Positions 1-6,771 are shown, counted from the first letter of the stretch. The stretch is DNA of 8,983 bases from an uncultured Oscillospiraceae bacterium (GCA_900752285.1 CAADUW010000064.1:1-8983), one strand, 5' to 3'. The notes: a model not told the origin generated them from the sequence alone. Translations and numbers: made by a program.

Positions 1-24
1 AACGAAGGAATCCTGTATGTATTT
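1..24 (+). repeat. 24-bp direct repeat, left copy
   Basis: These 24 bases are identical to 8924-8947; the match stops at base 25 on the right and is cut by the window edge on the left, so the left copy may be longer. The shared core GAAGGAATCCTGTATG contains a ribosome-binding-site-like AAGGA (5-9), a 7-nt spacer and an ATG (17-19). From that ATG a 27-codon frame runs to TAA at 98-100; it is rich in Lys and Arg and begins MYFWFFKLKKW. I do not recognise it and cannot say that it is a gene. A dispersed repeat family is the simplest reading. Confidence 0.6.
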
Positions 25-113
25 CTGGTTTTTCAAACTGAAGAAGTGGAGCAAAAAGACGGCGGAGACTCGCAGACGCAATTGTGCGGTGTTGCCTTAA
101 CATGTTCCGCTTC

Positions 114-154
114 ACTGTCATTGCAAGCCGGTATTTCCCGTTTGCAATGACAGT
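114..154 (+). terminator. perfect 13-bp hairpin before trmK, possible terminator
   Basis: The arms 114-126 (ACTGTCATTGCAA) and 142-154 pair perfectly around a 15-nt loop and are followed by CTCTTTT. This resembles a weak intrinsic terminator for an upstream gene outside the window (rpoD lies upstream of trmK in many Firmicutes). It ends only 7 nt before the trmK ribosome binding site, so if transcription reads through it would also shape the trmK leader. The stem is not GC-rich and the T-run is interrupted, so it could instead be a dispersed palindromic repeat. Confidence 0.5.
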
Positions 155-174
155 CTCTTTTAGGAGGACTGTCC

Positions 175-843
175 GTGAACCTCTCTGACCGACTTCTTGC
201 CTGCTGCAGCTTTATTCATCCCGGGGACCGGGTCGCAGACGTGGGCTGTGACCACGGGTATCTGGGCATTCACTTACTTCTGACCGGGAAAGCGGATTCC
301 GTAATCGCATCCGACATTAACCCGGCTCCCCTGGCCTCCGCCCGAAGAAATGCCGAAAAATACGGAGTTTCCTCCAGAATGTCCTTTTTTCTGTCCGACG
401 GTCTGGCCGGACTTCCCCGGGACTTTGACTGCATGATCTGCGCCGGAATGGGTGCCGATACCATGATCTCCATTCTGGAGGGCGCTCCCTGGGTAAAAAA
501 CCCGGACCGTCGTCTGATTCTCCAATGCCAGAGCCGCAGGCCGCTGCTGCGGGACTATCTCAGCCGGAACGGCTACACCATCCGGCAGGAAACGCTGGCA
601 CGGGACGGAAAATTTCTGTACACGGTCATGGAGGTCCTCTGTGTTCCCTCTCCGGCACTGACAAAGGCGGAAACCTTCCTGTCTCCGGCGCTTCTGCATT
701 CCGGTTCTCCTCTGCTGGAGGAATACAGGCAGCAGGTTCTGTCCGGACTGGATAAAACCATCACAGGTCTGTCCGCAAGGGGCGGCAAGGCTCTGGAAGA
801 AGCCCGCGCCCTGCGGGAGGAAATTGCGCAGATGCAGTGCTGA
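175..843 (+). CDS. trmK: tRNA (adenine(22)-N(1))-methyltransferase TrmK
   Basis: Transfers a methyl group from S-adenosylmethionine to N1 of adenine 22 in the D-loop region of tRNA; cytoplasmic. The 222-residue length is close to the Bacillus subtilis YqfN/TrmK protein. The Rossmann SAM-binding motif I is clear at residues 20-30 (VADVGCDHGYL), followed by the acidic SDINP at 46-50 and the family motif ICAGMGAD at 88-95. The last residue pair is A-D where many relatives have G-G. The C-terminal part from about 160 is the helical extension typical of the family. The GTG start is chosen because AGGAGG lies at 162-167, 7 nt upstream. The next gene begins 34 nt after its stop, the usual trmK-nif3 pairing of Firmicutes, so co-transcription is likely. 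The family assignment is secure; the enzyme activity is inferred from family. Confidence 0.95.
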   Translation: MNLSDRLLACCSFIHPGDRVADVGCDHGYLGIHLLLTGKADSVIASDINPAPLASARRNAEKYGVSSRMSFFLSDGLAGLPRDFDCMICAGMGADTMISILEGAPWVKNPDRRLILQCQSRRPLLRDYLSRNGYTIRQETLARDGKFLYTVMEVLCVPSPALTKAETFLSPALLHSGSPLLEEYRQQVLSGLDKTITGLSARGGKALEEARALREEIAQMQC

Positions 844-877
844 ATCCCAGTTCGGATTCCGGAAAGGAGTGCTTTTT

Positions 878-1666
878 ATGACAACCGTTGGAAATATTAT
901 AGACCGTCTGAACGTCTGCTTCCCGCCGGAACGGATGGAGGAATGGGATCGAGCGGGCTTCAACTGCGGGCGGCGGGATGCTCCCGTTACCAAAGTGCTG
1001 GTGGCGCTGGATCCCTTTTCCGAAGCCTGCCGGGAGGCAAAAGACTGGGGTGCCGAGCTGCTTGTGACCCACCACACCCTGCTCTGGAACACCCGATTCC
1101 TTACGGATGAAACGGAAACCGGGCGAAACGCCCTGTTCCTGATTGAAAACCACATCGCCTGCTTTAATATCCATACCGCGCTGGACGTTGCACCGGAGGG
1201 TGTCAACAACGTGCTTGCCCGGACGCTGGGGCTGTCCGGTATCCGGGTCATCGCCTCCTCCGGTGTGGATGAACAGGGACGGGAATGGGGGCTTCTGCGT
1301 CAGGGGCTTGTTCCCGAGCAGCCCCTTCCCGCCTTTTGCGCCCACGTGCGGGAGGTTCTTGGCTGCCCCGGTCTCCGGGCCGTATCCGGTGGGAAGCCGG
1401 TCCACCGCGTTGCGGTAGGCGGCGGTGGCTGCGCCGGAGCAATGGAGCTTGCCTTTCATGCCGGGTGTGATACCTTTGTCACCGCGGACGCCAAATACAA
1501 TGACTTCTGGGACGCAAAGGCGCTGGGACTTTCCCTCATCGATGCCGGGCACTACTATACGGAAAAGCCGGTCTGCAATCTGCTGGCGGACACCATCCGG
1601 CATCATTTTCCGGAGGTCGAAGTGCGAGTCAGCCAATCCCAGAGAGACTGCGTAAGCTTTCTGTAA
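878..1666 (+). CDS. Nif3-like dinuclear metal centre hexameric protein
   Basis: A member of the Nif3/YqfO/YbgI family: cytoplasmic toroidal hexamers with a two-metal site and a poorly defined role, sometimes annotated as GTP cyclohydrolase I type 2. The protein has 262 residues. The expected metal ligands are all present: His65-His66 in VTHHTLLW, Asp103 in NIHTALD, and His225 and Glu229 in GHYYTE. This is the short form; the roughly 100-residue PII-like insertion of B. subtilis YqfO is absent. The usual K-Y-H-D segment reads K-Y-N-D (residues 206-209); this His is not one of the listed ligands. The ATG at 878 is preferred over an in-frame TTG at 824 because AAAGGAG sits at 863-869, 8 nt upstream, and the extra 18 residues overlap trmK and look non-conserved. 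It is 12 nt upstream of pcp, in the same operon. Confidence 0.92.
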   Translation: MTTVGNIIDRLNVCFPPERMEEWDRAGFNCGRRDAPVTKVLVALDPFSEACREAKDWGAELLVTHHTLLWNTRFLTDETETGRNALFLIENHIACFNIHTALDVAPEGVNNVLARTLGLSGIRVIASSGVDEQGREWGLLRQGLVPEQPLPAFCAHVREVLGCPGLRAVSGGKPVHRVAVGGGGCAGAMELAFHAGCDTFVTADAKYNDFWDAKALGLSLIDAGHYYTEKPVCNLLADTIRHHFPEVEVRVSQSQRDCVSFL

Positions 1667-1678
1667 GGGAGGAAAACC

Positions 1679-2320
1679 ATGAAACTTCTGCTGACTGCTT
1701 TTGACCCCTTCGGTGGAGAAACCGTAAATCCTGCACAGGAAGCGGTCAAGATGGTTTCTTCCCGAGTCGGAAATGTAGAGATTATAAAATGCGTGGTTCC
1801 GACGGTTTTCGGAAAATCTATCAAAACCGTGGCCGCCGCAATCGAGGACTGCCGCCCGGACGCGGTTCTGTGCATCGGACAGGCCGGGGGCCGGGCAGAC
1901 CTGACCCCCGAGCGGATCGCCATCAATCTGGATGACGCTTCCATTGCGGACAACGAAGGAAACCGGCCGGTGGACACCCCCATTTTTCCGGACGGAAAAC
2001 CCGCTTATTTCAGTACCCTGCCGGTGAAAGCCATGGTTGCCGCCATCCGGGCGGCCGGAATTCCCGCAAGCCTCAGCAACACCGCGGGAACCTTTGTCTG
2101 CAACCACCTGATGTACGGGGTGCTCTACACACTGGAAAAGTACTGCCCCGGTGTTCGGGGCGGTTTTCTGCATGTACCGTACATCCCGTCCCAGGTAACC
2201 GGCGGCAGAGGAATTCCTTCCATGTCCGCTGCGGATATTGTAAGGGGACTGGAGGCCGCCATTGCCGCAATCGGAGAAAACGGCAGAGACATCACCGTTT
2301 CCGAGGGAAAAATCTGCTGA
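1679..2320 (+). CDS. pcp: pyrrolidone-carboxylate peptidase (pyroglutamyl peptidase I)
   Basis: A cysteine peptidase of family C15 that removes an N-terminal pyroglutamate from peptides in the cytoplasm. The 213-residue length is normal for the family. The N-terminal [15 protein letters not shown] is diagnostic. The catalytic triad is visible as Glu78 (LTPERIAIN), Cys141 ([11 protein letters not shown]) and His165 (FLHVPYIP). The spacings of 63 and 24 residues equal those of the Bacillus enzyme triad Glu81/Cys144/His168, so the enzyme should be active. The start ATG follows AAGGGAGG at 1665-1672, which overlaps the TAA stop of the preceding nif3-like gene, indicating close translational linkage. 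The next frame starts directly after its TGA. The role in this operon is probably general peptide turnover; no functional link to tRNA methylation is evident. Confidence 0.96.
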   Translation: MKLLLTAFDPFGGETVNPAQEAVKMVSSRVGNVEIIKCVVPTVFGKSIKTVAAAIEDCRPDAVLCIGQAGGRADLTPERIAINLDDASIADNEGNRPVDTPIFPDGKPAYFSTLPVKAMVAAIRAAGIPASLSNTAGTFVCNHLMYGVLYTLEKYCPGVRGGFLHVPYIPSQVTGGRGIPSMSAADIVRGLEAAIAAIGENGRDITVSEGKIC

Positions 2321-2599
2321 ATGGTTTTGCAGATGCGCTTCCTGATTCCGACGGGTTTTGCGTTTCTCCTGGCCGCACTGGCGAGAGACTGGTCAAGCCT
2401 GAACCGCGCGGCAATTCCTGCAGAGCTGCATTCCTTCCCCGCATGCCTGTTCTTTGCCGCCGGACTTGCAGGCGTGGTACTCATGACGTTTCTTGCTTTT
2501 CGGTTGGATTCCGGCGACCCCAGCGTTAACTGGGCAGAGCAGACTGTCAACAGCCTTGCCCAGCTGTGCTTTTTTCCCGGTCTGCTTCTGCTGTCTTGA
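2321..2599 (+). CDS. small hydrophobic membrane protein, unknown function
   Basis: I do not recognise this 92-residue protein. It has three hydrophobic stretches: about residues 5-21 (RFLIPTGFAFLLAALA region), 40-60 (PACLFFAAGLAGVVLMTFLAF) and 78-92, the last ending at the C-terminus. The loops carry a few charged residues (Arg22-Asp23 and Arg61-Asp63). It is therefore probably an integral membrane protein with two or three helices. Its ATG follows the pcp stop with no gap (TGA-ATG), and the only upstream purine tract is GAGGG at 2303-2307, 13 nt away. Translation is thus probably coupled to pcp. A second ATG at 2333 is an alternative start. The promoter of the next gene overlaps its stop codon, so it closes the operon. 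It could be a degenerate or fast-evolving gene; confidence that it is expressed is moderate. Confidence 0.6.
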   Translation: MVLQMRFLIPTGFAFLLAALARDWSSLNRAAIPAELHSFPACLFFAAGLAGVVLMTFLAFRLDSGDPSVNWAEQTVNSLAQLCFFPGLLLLS

Positions 2600-2625
2600 C
2601 GGACGGAATGCGGATATGTTATAAT
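2596..2625 (+). promoter_or_regulatory. sigma-A-type promoter of the NifX-FKBP gene
   Basis: TTGACG (2596-2601) and TATAAT (2620-2625) are separated by 18 bp, with a TG at 2617-2618 that makes an extended -10. The -35 box overlaps the TGA stop of the preceding small gene. The predicted start site near 2632 gives a leader of about 45 nt with AAGGAG at 2665-2670. This near-consensus promoter indicates a strongly and separately transcribed gene. No operator-like palindrome is evident. Confidence 0.85.
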
Positions 2626-2677
2626 TTTGAAAATTTAAGATGCTGCCCGCAGGCGGCGGTAAAGAAGGAGATAGTTT

Positions 2678-3529
2678 ATGAAAATTGCAGTTTCTTACGC
2701 AAACGGTGAAGTATTCCAGCACTTTGGGAAAACGGAGTTCTTTAAAATCTATGAAACGGAAGGCAAGCGGATCCTGTCCGGTCAGGTCGTCCCCACAGAC
2801 GGAATCGGACACGAGGCACTGGCAGAGTTTCTGAAAGGACTGGGCGTGGAGGTCGTGATCTGCGGCGGTCTGGGAGACGGTGCCATGGCTGCCCTGACCG
2901 GCGCCGGGATTGAAGTCTGCTCCGGTGCGGAAGGCGACACGGATCTCGCCGTGGACAGCTATCTGAAGGGGCAGCTGGTCAGCACCGGAACCAACTGTGA
3001 CCATCATCACCACGAAGATGCTTCCGAGGGCTGCGGCGGCTGCGGCGGTTCCTGTGGAAGTGGCTGCGGCGGCGGATGCAGCGGCTGCCGTCCAACCATT
3101 GAGGGAAAAAACGTAGGCAAGACCTGCCGGGTACACTACCGGGGCACTTTCAACGACGGCACCCAGTTCGACGCCTCCTATGACCGGGGCGAGCCGCTGG
3201 AATTTGTCTGCGGCGCGGGCATGATGATCCCGGGCTTTGATGCCGCCGTTGCTCAGATGGACATCGGGCAGGTCATCGACATCCATCTGATGCCGGAAGA
3301 AGCCTACGGAATGCCGGATCCCAGCGCCATTTTCTCCCTTGCCATCGCCGATCTTCCCGGTGCCGAGGAAGCGGAGGTAGGTCAGCGGGTCTACCTGTAC
3401 AACAGCATGGGACAGCCCGTACCGGTCACCGTCGCCGCCAAGGACGAAACCAATATCACCTTCGATGCCAACCACGAAATGGCAGGTAAGGAGCTGAACT
3501 TCCAGATTCAGCTGCTGGAGATCGAATAA
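2678..3529 (+). CDS. fusion: NifX-like domain, Cys/His-rich linker, SlyD-like FKBP prolyl isomerase
   Basis: A 283-residue cytoplasmic protein with two domains. Residues 1-105 match the dinitrogenase iron-molybdenum cofactor-binding (NifX/NifB C-terminal) fold: MKIAVSYANGEVFQHFGKTEFF carries the signature His-Phe-Gly, and DLAVDSYLKGQL ends the domain. Residues 107-137 are a Gly-rich linker with seven Cys (107, 119, 122, 126, 130, 134, 137) and His109-112, very likely metal-binding. Residues 140-283 are an FKBP-type isomerase of the SlyD class, with VHYRG (152-156), IPGFDAAVAQMDIGQ, PEEAYG (206-211), an inserted flap at about 211-265 and the closing NHEMAGKEL. SlyD itself carries a His/Cys-rich tail at its C-terminus and assists nickel insertion; here such a segment lies between the domains instead. 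ATG with AAGGAG 7 nt upstream. No nitrogenase genes are nearby, so a metal-cluster or metallo-chaperone role is only inferred. Confidence 0.9.
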   Translation: MKIAVSYANGEVFQHFGKTEFFKIYETEGKRILSGQVVPTDGIGHEALAEFLKGLGVEVVICGGLGDGAMAALTGAGIEVCSGAEGDTDLAVDSYLKGQLVSTGTNCDHHHHEDASEGCGGCGGSCGSGCGGGCSGCRPTIEGKNVGKTCRVHYRGTFNDGTQFDASYDRGEPLEFVCGAGMMIPGFDAAVAQMDIGQVIDIHLMPEEAYGMPDPSAIFSLAIADLPGAEEAEVGQRVYLYNSMGQPVPVTVAAKDETNITFDANHEMAGKELNFQIQLLEIE

Positions 3530-3536
3530 GCAATGT

Positions 3537-3562
3537 CCCCCGCCCGATTTTTCGGGCGGGGG
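3537..3562 (+). terminator. GC-rich hairpin after the NifX-FKBP gene
   Basis: A perfect 11-bp stem (3537-3547 with 3552-3562, CCCCCGCCCGA and its complement) closes a TTTT loop. It starts 7 nt after the stop codon. It lacks a downstream T-run, so termination may be partial or need a factor, but the position and stability favour a terminator or 3'-end stabiliser. Confidence 0.65.
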
Positions 3563-3620
3563 TATCCGCAAAAGCAGAAATTCGGCGGGGCATTTGGATG
3601 CGCACATCAAACTGCGCAGT

Positions 3621-3688
3621 TCATCCCGAGGCAGTCCCCGATTACCGGTCGTTCCGAGTCAGCGACATCGGTCACCGGCTCAGAATGA
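3621..3688. repeat. fold-back (REP-like) element in the convergent intergenic region
   Basis: The ends TCATCCCGAG (3621-3630) and CTCAGAATGA (3679-3688) are inverted repeats matching at 8 of 10 positions. Nested inside are CCGGT/ACCGG (3645-3649 with 3674-3678), CCGA/TCGG (3654-3657 with 3668-3671) and GTC/GAC (3658-3660 with 3664-3666). The whole 68 bp can therefore fold into one interrupted hairpin. Ends of the form TCATnCnGAG are common on dispersed palindromic repeats in bacteria. Copy number cannot be judged from one window. The rest of 3530-3802 shows no gene. Confidence 0.5.
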
Positions 3689-3743
3689 CATCTTGTCAGA
3701 GTCAAGGGCCGCTTCACGTCGTGTGCCAAATTCCAATTTGATG

Positions 3744-3792
3744 CACACAAGACCCTCTGCCTTCTTCAAAAGGAAGCAGAGGGCCTTGTGTG
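3744..3792 (-). terminator. terminator hairpin of the TRAP transporter operon
   Basis: Starting 11 nt beyond the permease stop codon, 3744-3751 pairs with 3785-3792 (8 bp), then a single mismatch, then 3753-3760 pairs with 3776-3783 (8 bp), around a loop of about 15 nt. On the minus strand the stem is followed by only a weak U-content, so it is a stable 3' hairpin rather than a textbook terminator. The arm 3744-3748 can alternatively pair with 3721-3725. Confidence 0.6.
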
Positions 3793-3802
3793 TTGAACAT
3801 GC

Positions 3803-5746
3803 TTATACGGCAGTTTTTTTCTGATCCAGCACCTGCATGACGAGCACAGCACCAACCAGCGCCAGACCGATGACATCCGTGAGGATTCCGGGGTAGATCA
3901 TCAGAAGTCCGCCGAGGGCGCTGAGGATCCGCTGCCAGTTTTTCATGGGGCAGAGGAAATAGCCTTCCAGACTGGCAGACACGCCGCAGATACCTGCAAG
4001 GGCGGTCAGCGTGATAATCACGACCTCCGGCAGGGTAGTATCGATCAGCAGCATGGCCGGGCTCAGGGCAAAGGCATAGGGAACAATGAAGGCGCCGATG
4101 GCAAGCTTTGTGGAAACAAGCGCCGTTTTCATCGGATTGCCCTGTGCAATGGCGGCACCCGCATAAGCCGCCAGCGCCACAGGAGGCGTCAGATCCGCAA
4201 CAATTCCAAAATAGAACACAAAGAAATGCGCAGCTACAATGGGTACGCCCATTCGTACAAGAATGGGAGCGCAGGTCGCTGCCATAATGCAATAGGTTGC
4301 GGTAGTTGGAACACCCATACCCAGCACAATGCAGCAAAGCATGGTCAGAAACAGAGCAATAAACGTGCTGTTTCCGGCAAGCGCAGCGATGCCGTTGATC
4401 ATCAGATTGGCAAGTCCGGTCATAGTAATGGTTCCGGCAATGATACCCGCCACACCGCAGGCAGCAGCCACGGTAATGGTTCCCTGTCCTCCTGCGGCAA
4501 GGGCTTCCAGAAGCCGCATGGGGGTGATCCGGGTCTCCCGGCTGAACATCGTCACGAAAATACAGGCTACAATGGACAGCGCAGCAGCATACTGAATACT
4601 CCGCTGGCTGGTTCCCACCAGATATATCAGCAGAACCAGCGGCAGAAGCAGATAAAGCTTCTTGAGCATAGGCTTGATCTTGGGCAGTTCGGAACGATCA
4701 AGCCCCCGCAGTCCCAGCTTCTTTGCTTCCAGATGGACGGAAATGAAAATACCAGTAAAATACAGCAGCGCGGGGAGAATTGCCTTGGCGACAATCTGGC
4801 TGTACGGGAGATTTACATAATCCGCCATCAGGAATGCAGCCGCACCCATAATGGGCGGCATGATCTGACCGCCGGTAGACGCAGACGCTTCCGCAGCAGC
4901 GGCAAACTCCGGAGAGTAGCCGGACTTTTTCATCAGCGGAATGGTAACGGCGCCGGAGCCTACGGTGTTGGCAACGGAGGAACCGGAAACCATGCCCTCC
5001 ATCGCGCTGGCAACCACTGCGACCTTGGCAGGACCGCCGGAAAAGCCGCCCACAAACGCATTGGCAATCTCAATAAAGAACTCCGCCACGCCGGTTCGCT
5101 CCAGAAACGCACCGAAGATGATGAACACCACAATAAACTTGGAACAGACATTGATCGGTGTGGAGAGGATGCCCTCCTTGCTATAGAACAGGTATCGGAT
5201 GGTATAGGAAACTCTTCCCCAGAAAGAGGGATTGGAGAGTCCCACAGTCAGCGCGTAGACAAGGAAGCACAGCGCCACAATCAGGATGGGAAGTCCCACG
5301 CTTCTGCGGCATGCTTCACACAGGGAAATCACGCCCAGAATTCCAATCACAATCTGATACCAAGCCAAATTGCTGCCCTGCTGGATAATGGTCAACGCAT
5401 TGACTGCAAAATATCCAAAAGCACCGACTCCCAGGATCATCAGGACAACGTCATACCAGGGAATGTAATTGACCCGCTGCTGCCCTTTTTTCGCCGGGAA
5501 CACCAGATATGCCAACAGAATAATCAGACCGACAAACGTGGTCAGGCGAAGTTCCTCCAGCCAGCTGGCAAACAGGGTCACATACAGGCAGAACAAAGAA
5601 AAAGCCGCAAGGACGCAATTTACCGCAAATCTGGGCTTTCCTTCCCAGATCCGGACATTGGATTCCTGATCGTATTTCTTCATGACGGAGTCCAAATCCA
5701 TGGGTTCCTCCGGCACGTTGGATTTCTTCTTAAAAAAAGGCAACAC
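3803..5746 (-). CDS. TRAP transporter permease, fused 4TM/12TM (TAXI type)
   Basis: The membrane component of a tripartite ATP-independent periplasmic-type transporter, in which the small (4TM) and large (12TM) subunits are one polypeptide, as is usual for TAXI systems. It moves its substrate with an ion gradient after delivery by the binding lipoprotein. About 647 residues, highly hydrophobic. After a charged N-terminus with KKYDQESN, the first block of helices spans about 40-170. The large-subunit core follows, including ERTGVAEFFIEIANAFVGG, AMEGMVSGSSVANTVGSGAVTIP, ASTGGQIMPPIMGAAAF, GMGVPTTATY and DLTPPVALAAYAGAAIA. A further helical segment of about 80 residues ends the protein. The frame opens at GTG 5752, but that codon overlaps GGGAGG (5757-5752), so GTG 5746 (5-nt spacing) is chosen; TTG 5743 and ATG 5701 (own GGAGG, 5 nt) are alternatives. 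The substrate is not predictable. Confidence 0.93.
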   Translation of the reverse strand: MLPFFKKKSNVPEEPMDLDSVMKKYDQESNVRIWEGKPRFAVNCVLAAFSLFCLYVTLFASWLEELRLTTFVGLIILLAYLVFPAKKGQQRVNYIPWYDVVLMILGVGAFGYFAVNALTIIQQGSNLAWYQIVIGILGVISLCEACRRSVGLPILIVALCFLVYALTVGLSNPSFWGRVSYTIRYLFYSKEGILSTPINVCSKFIVVFIIFGAFLERTGVAEFFIEIANAFVGGFSGGPAKVAVVASAMEGMVSGSSVANTVGSGAVTIPLMKKSGYSPEFAAAAEASASTGGQIMPPIMGAAAFLMADYVNLPYSQIVAKAILPALLYFTGIFISVHLEAKKLGLRGLDRSELPKIKPMLKKLYLLLPLVLLIYLVGTSQRSIQYAAALSIVACIFVTMFSRETRITPMRLLEALAAGGQGTITVAAACGVAGIIAGTITMTGLANLMINGIAALAGNSTFIALFLTMLCCIVLGMGVPTTATYCIMAATCAPILVRMGVPIVAAHFFVFYFGIVADLTPPVALAAYAGAAIAQGNPMKTALVSTKLAIGAFIVPYAFALSPAMLLIDTTLPEVVIITLTALAGICGVSASLEGYFLCPMKNWQRILSALGGLLMIYPGILTDVIGLALVGAVLVMQVLDQKKTAV

Positions 5747-5766
5747 AAACACCTCCCAAAACTGCA

Positions 5767-5803
5767 GAAGCGACCGCAGCGATTTACCCGCCGCGGTCGC
5801 TTC
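5767..5803 (-). promoter_or_regulatory. intercistronic hairpin between binding protein and permease
   Basis: GAAGCGACCGC (5767-5777) pairs perfectly with 5793-5803 (11 bp, 15-nt loop). It lies 17 nt after the binding-protein stop and 9 nt before the permease ribosome binding site. On the minus strand it is not followed by a strong U-run, so partial termination or protection of the upstream mRNA is more likely than full termination. Such a hairpin would raise the ratio of binding protein to permease, which transporters of this kind generally need. On the + strand it is followed by CCCTTTTT. Confidence 0.6.
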
Positions 5804-5820
5804 CCTTTTTCATTCGTGAA

Positions 5821-6771
5821 TCAGGCCGTGGGGACGGTAAAGCCCTGCTCCGCAAAGTATTTTGCAGCACCGGCATGGAACGGAACCGTCATGCCGCTGG
5901 TAGCGTTGGCAATGCTGAGCTCGGAGCCCTTGCCGTTTTCCTTGGCAATATCGGACATGTTGTCAAAAATTGCCTTGGTCAAATTATAAACCTGCGTCTC
6001 GTCTGCCTTCGCAGAAACGATCAGCGTTGCTTTAACGGTAACGGTTTTCACTTCGGAGGTCTGTCCGGGGTAAGTGCCCGCCGGCATGGCGTAAACCGTA
6101 TAGAAGGGGCAGGTCTCTATCAGCTTTGCGGACACATCGCCGTCAATGGGTACGAGGTAGGCATTGTTGGTCGTGCAAAGTTCGGTAATGGCAGGGGTAG
6201 GCGCACCGGCGACGATAAAGGCGGCGTCAATCTTGCCGTCCTTGAGTGCATCGGTACTGTCGGAAAAGCTCTGATACTGGGGTGTAATATCCGACTCGCT
6301 AAGACCGGCAGCAGTCAGAACATCGATCGCATTAAAATACACGCCGGAACCGGGAGCACCAATGGAAACGGTTCTTCCCTTCAGATCAGCAACACTCTTA
6401 ATGTTCTCATCCATGGTGACAAGCTGCACAGCCTCAGCATACAAACCGGCAACCACACGGAAGGAATCGACTTTGCTCCCTTCAAAGGAACGAGTTCCCT
6501 CCCAAGCATAGGACATGACATCGGACTGCACCGTACCCAGCTGGTAATCGCCGGAATCGATACCCTGAATATTTGCCTTGGATCCGTCAGTAGAAACAAC
6601 CTTCACAGAAATACCGGCGTACTTACTAATATACTGTCCGAGAACGCCACCAAAGCCATAATAGGTACCGGTTGCGCTGCCGGTGCCCATTGCCATTTCT
6701 GACCCGCTTCCGCAGGCACACAGAGCAAGTGCCATCGCCGCGACCAGGAAAACTGCCAGTAATTTTTTCAT
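5821..6771 (-). CDS. TAXI family TRAP transporter solute-binding lipoprotein
   Basis: The extracytoplasmic substrate-binding subunit of the TRAP transporter encoded just downstream. 316 residues. The N-terminus MKKLLAVFLVAAMALALCAC is a lipoprotein signal peptide with the lipobox Leu17-Cys18-Ala19-Cys20, so the protein is probably anchored at Cys20 on the outer face of the membrane. The mature start carries the TAXI signature MGTGSATGTYYGFGG (28-42). Further family features are the segment STDGSKANIQGIDSGDYQLG (60-79), SIGAPGSGVYFNA (136-148) and VPFHAGAAKYFAEQG (296-310). ATG start with AAGGAGG at 6786-6780, 8 nt upstream. It is the first gene of the operon; the permease follows after 74 nt. 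Known TAXI ligands include dicarboxylates and glutamate-like compounds, but nothing here identifies the ligand. Confidence 0.94.
   Translation of the reverse strand: MKKLLAVFLVAAMALALCACGSGSEMAMGTGSATGTYYGFGGVLGQYISKYAGISVKVVSTDGSKANIQGIDSGDYQLGTVQSDVMSYAWEGTRSFEGSKVDSFRVVAGLYAEAVQLVTMDENIKSVADLKGRTVSIGAPGSGVYFNAIDVLTAAGLSESDITPQYQSFSDSTDALKDGKIDAAFIVAGAPTPAITELCTTNNAYLVPIDGDVSAKLIETCPFYTVYAMPAGTYPGQTSEVKTVTVKATLIVSAKADETQVYNLTKAIFDNMSDIAKENGKGSELSIANATSGMTVPFHAGAAKYFAEQGFTVPTA

Noticed and set aside
1..150. Open frame in phase 1 ending at TGA 148-150
   Set aside because: It has no start codon in the window, runs into the palindrome before trmK and resembles no known C-terminus; it is not what is expected of RpoD, the usual upstream gene.
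824..877. TTG start for the Nif3-like gene
   Set aside because: It overlaps trmK, has no suitable ribosome binding site, and ATG 878 has AAAGGAG at ideal spacing.
761..2173. Long minus-strand open frame opposite nif3-like and pcp genes
   Set aside because: It is antisense to well-recognised genes, low in recognisable motifs, and reflects the GC-rich codon use of the + strand genes. The same holds for minus-strand frames at 274-1251, 2393-3610 and 7274-8140, and the + frame at 4226-5989.
3008..3095. GGC/TGC repeats in the linker as a microsatellite or frameshift site
   Set aside because: The reading frame continues intact into a complete FKBP domain, and the Cys spacing is regular, so it is best read as coding.
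3563..3620. TGCGCA pair (3599-3604, 3613-3618) as an operator
   Set aside because: It lies downstream of two convergent genes with no promoter nearby; probably chance or repeat debris.
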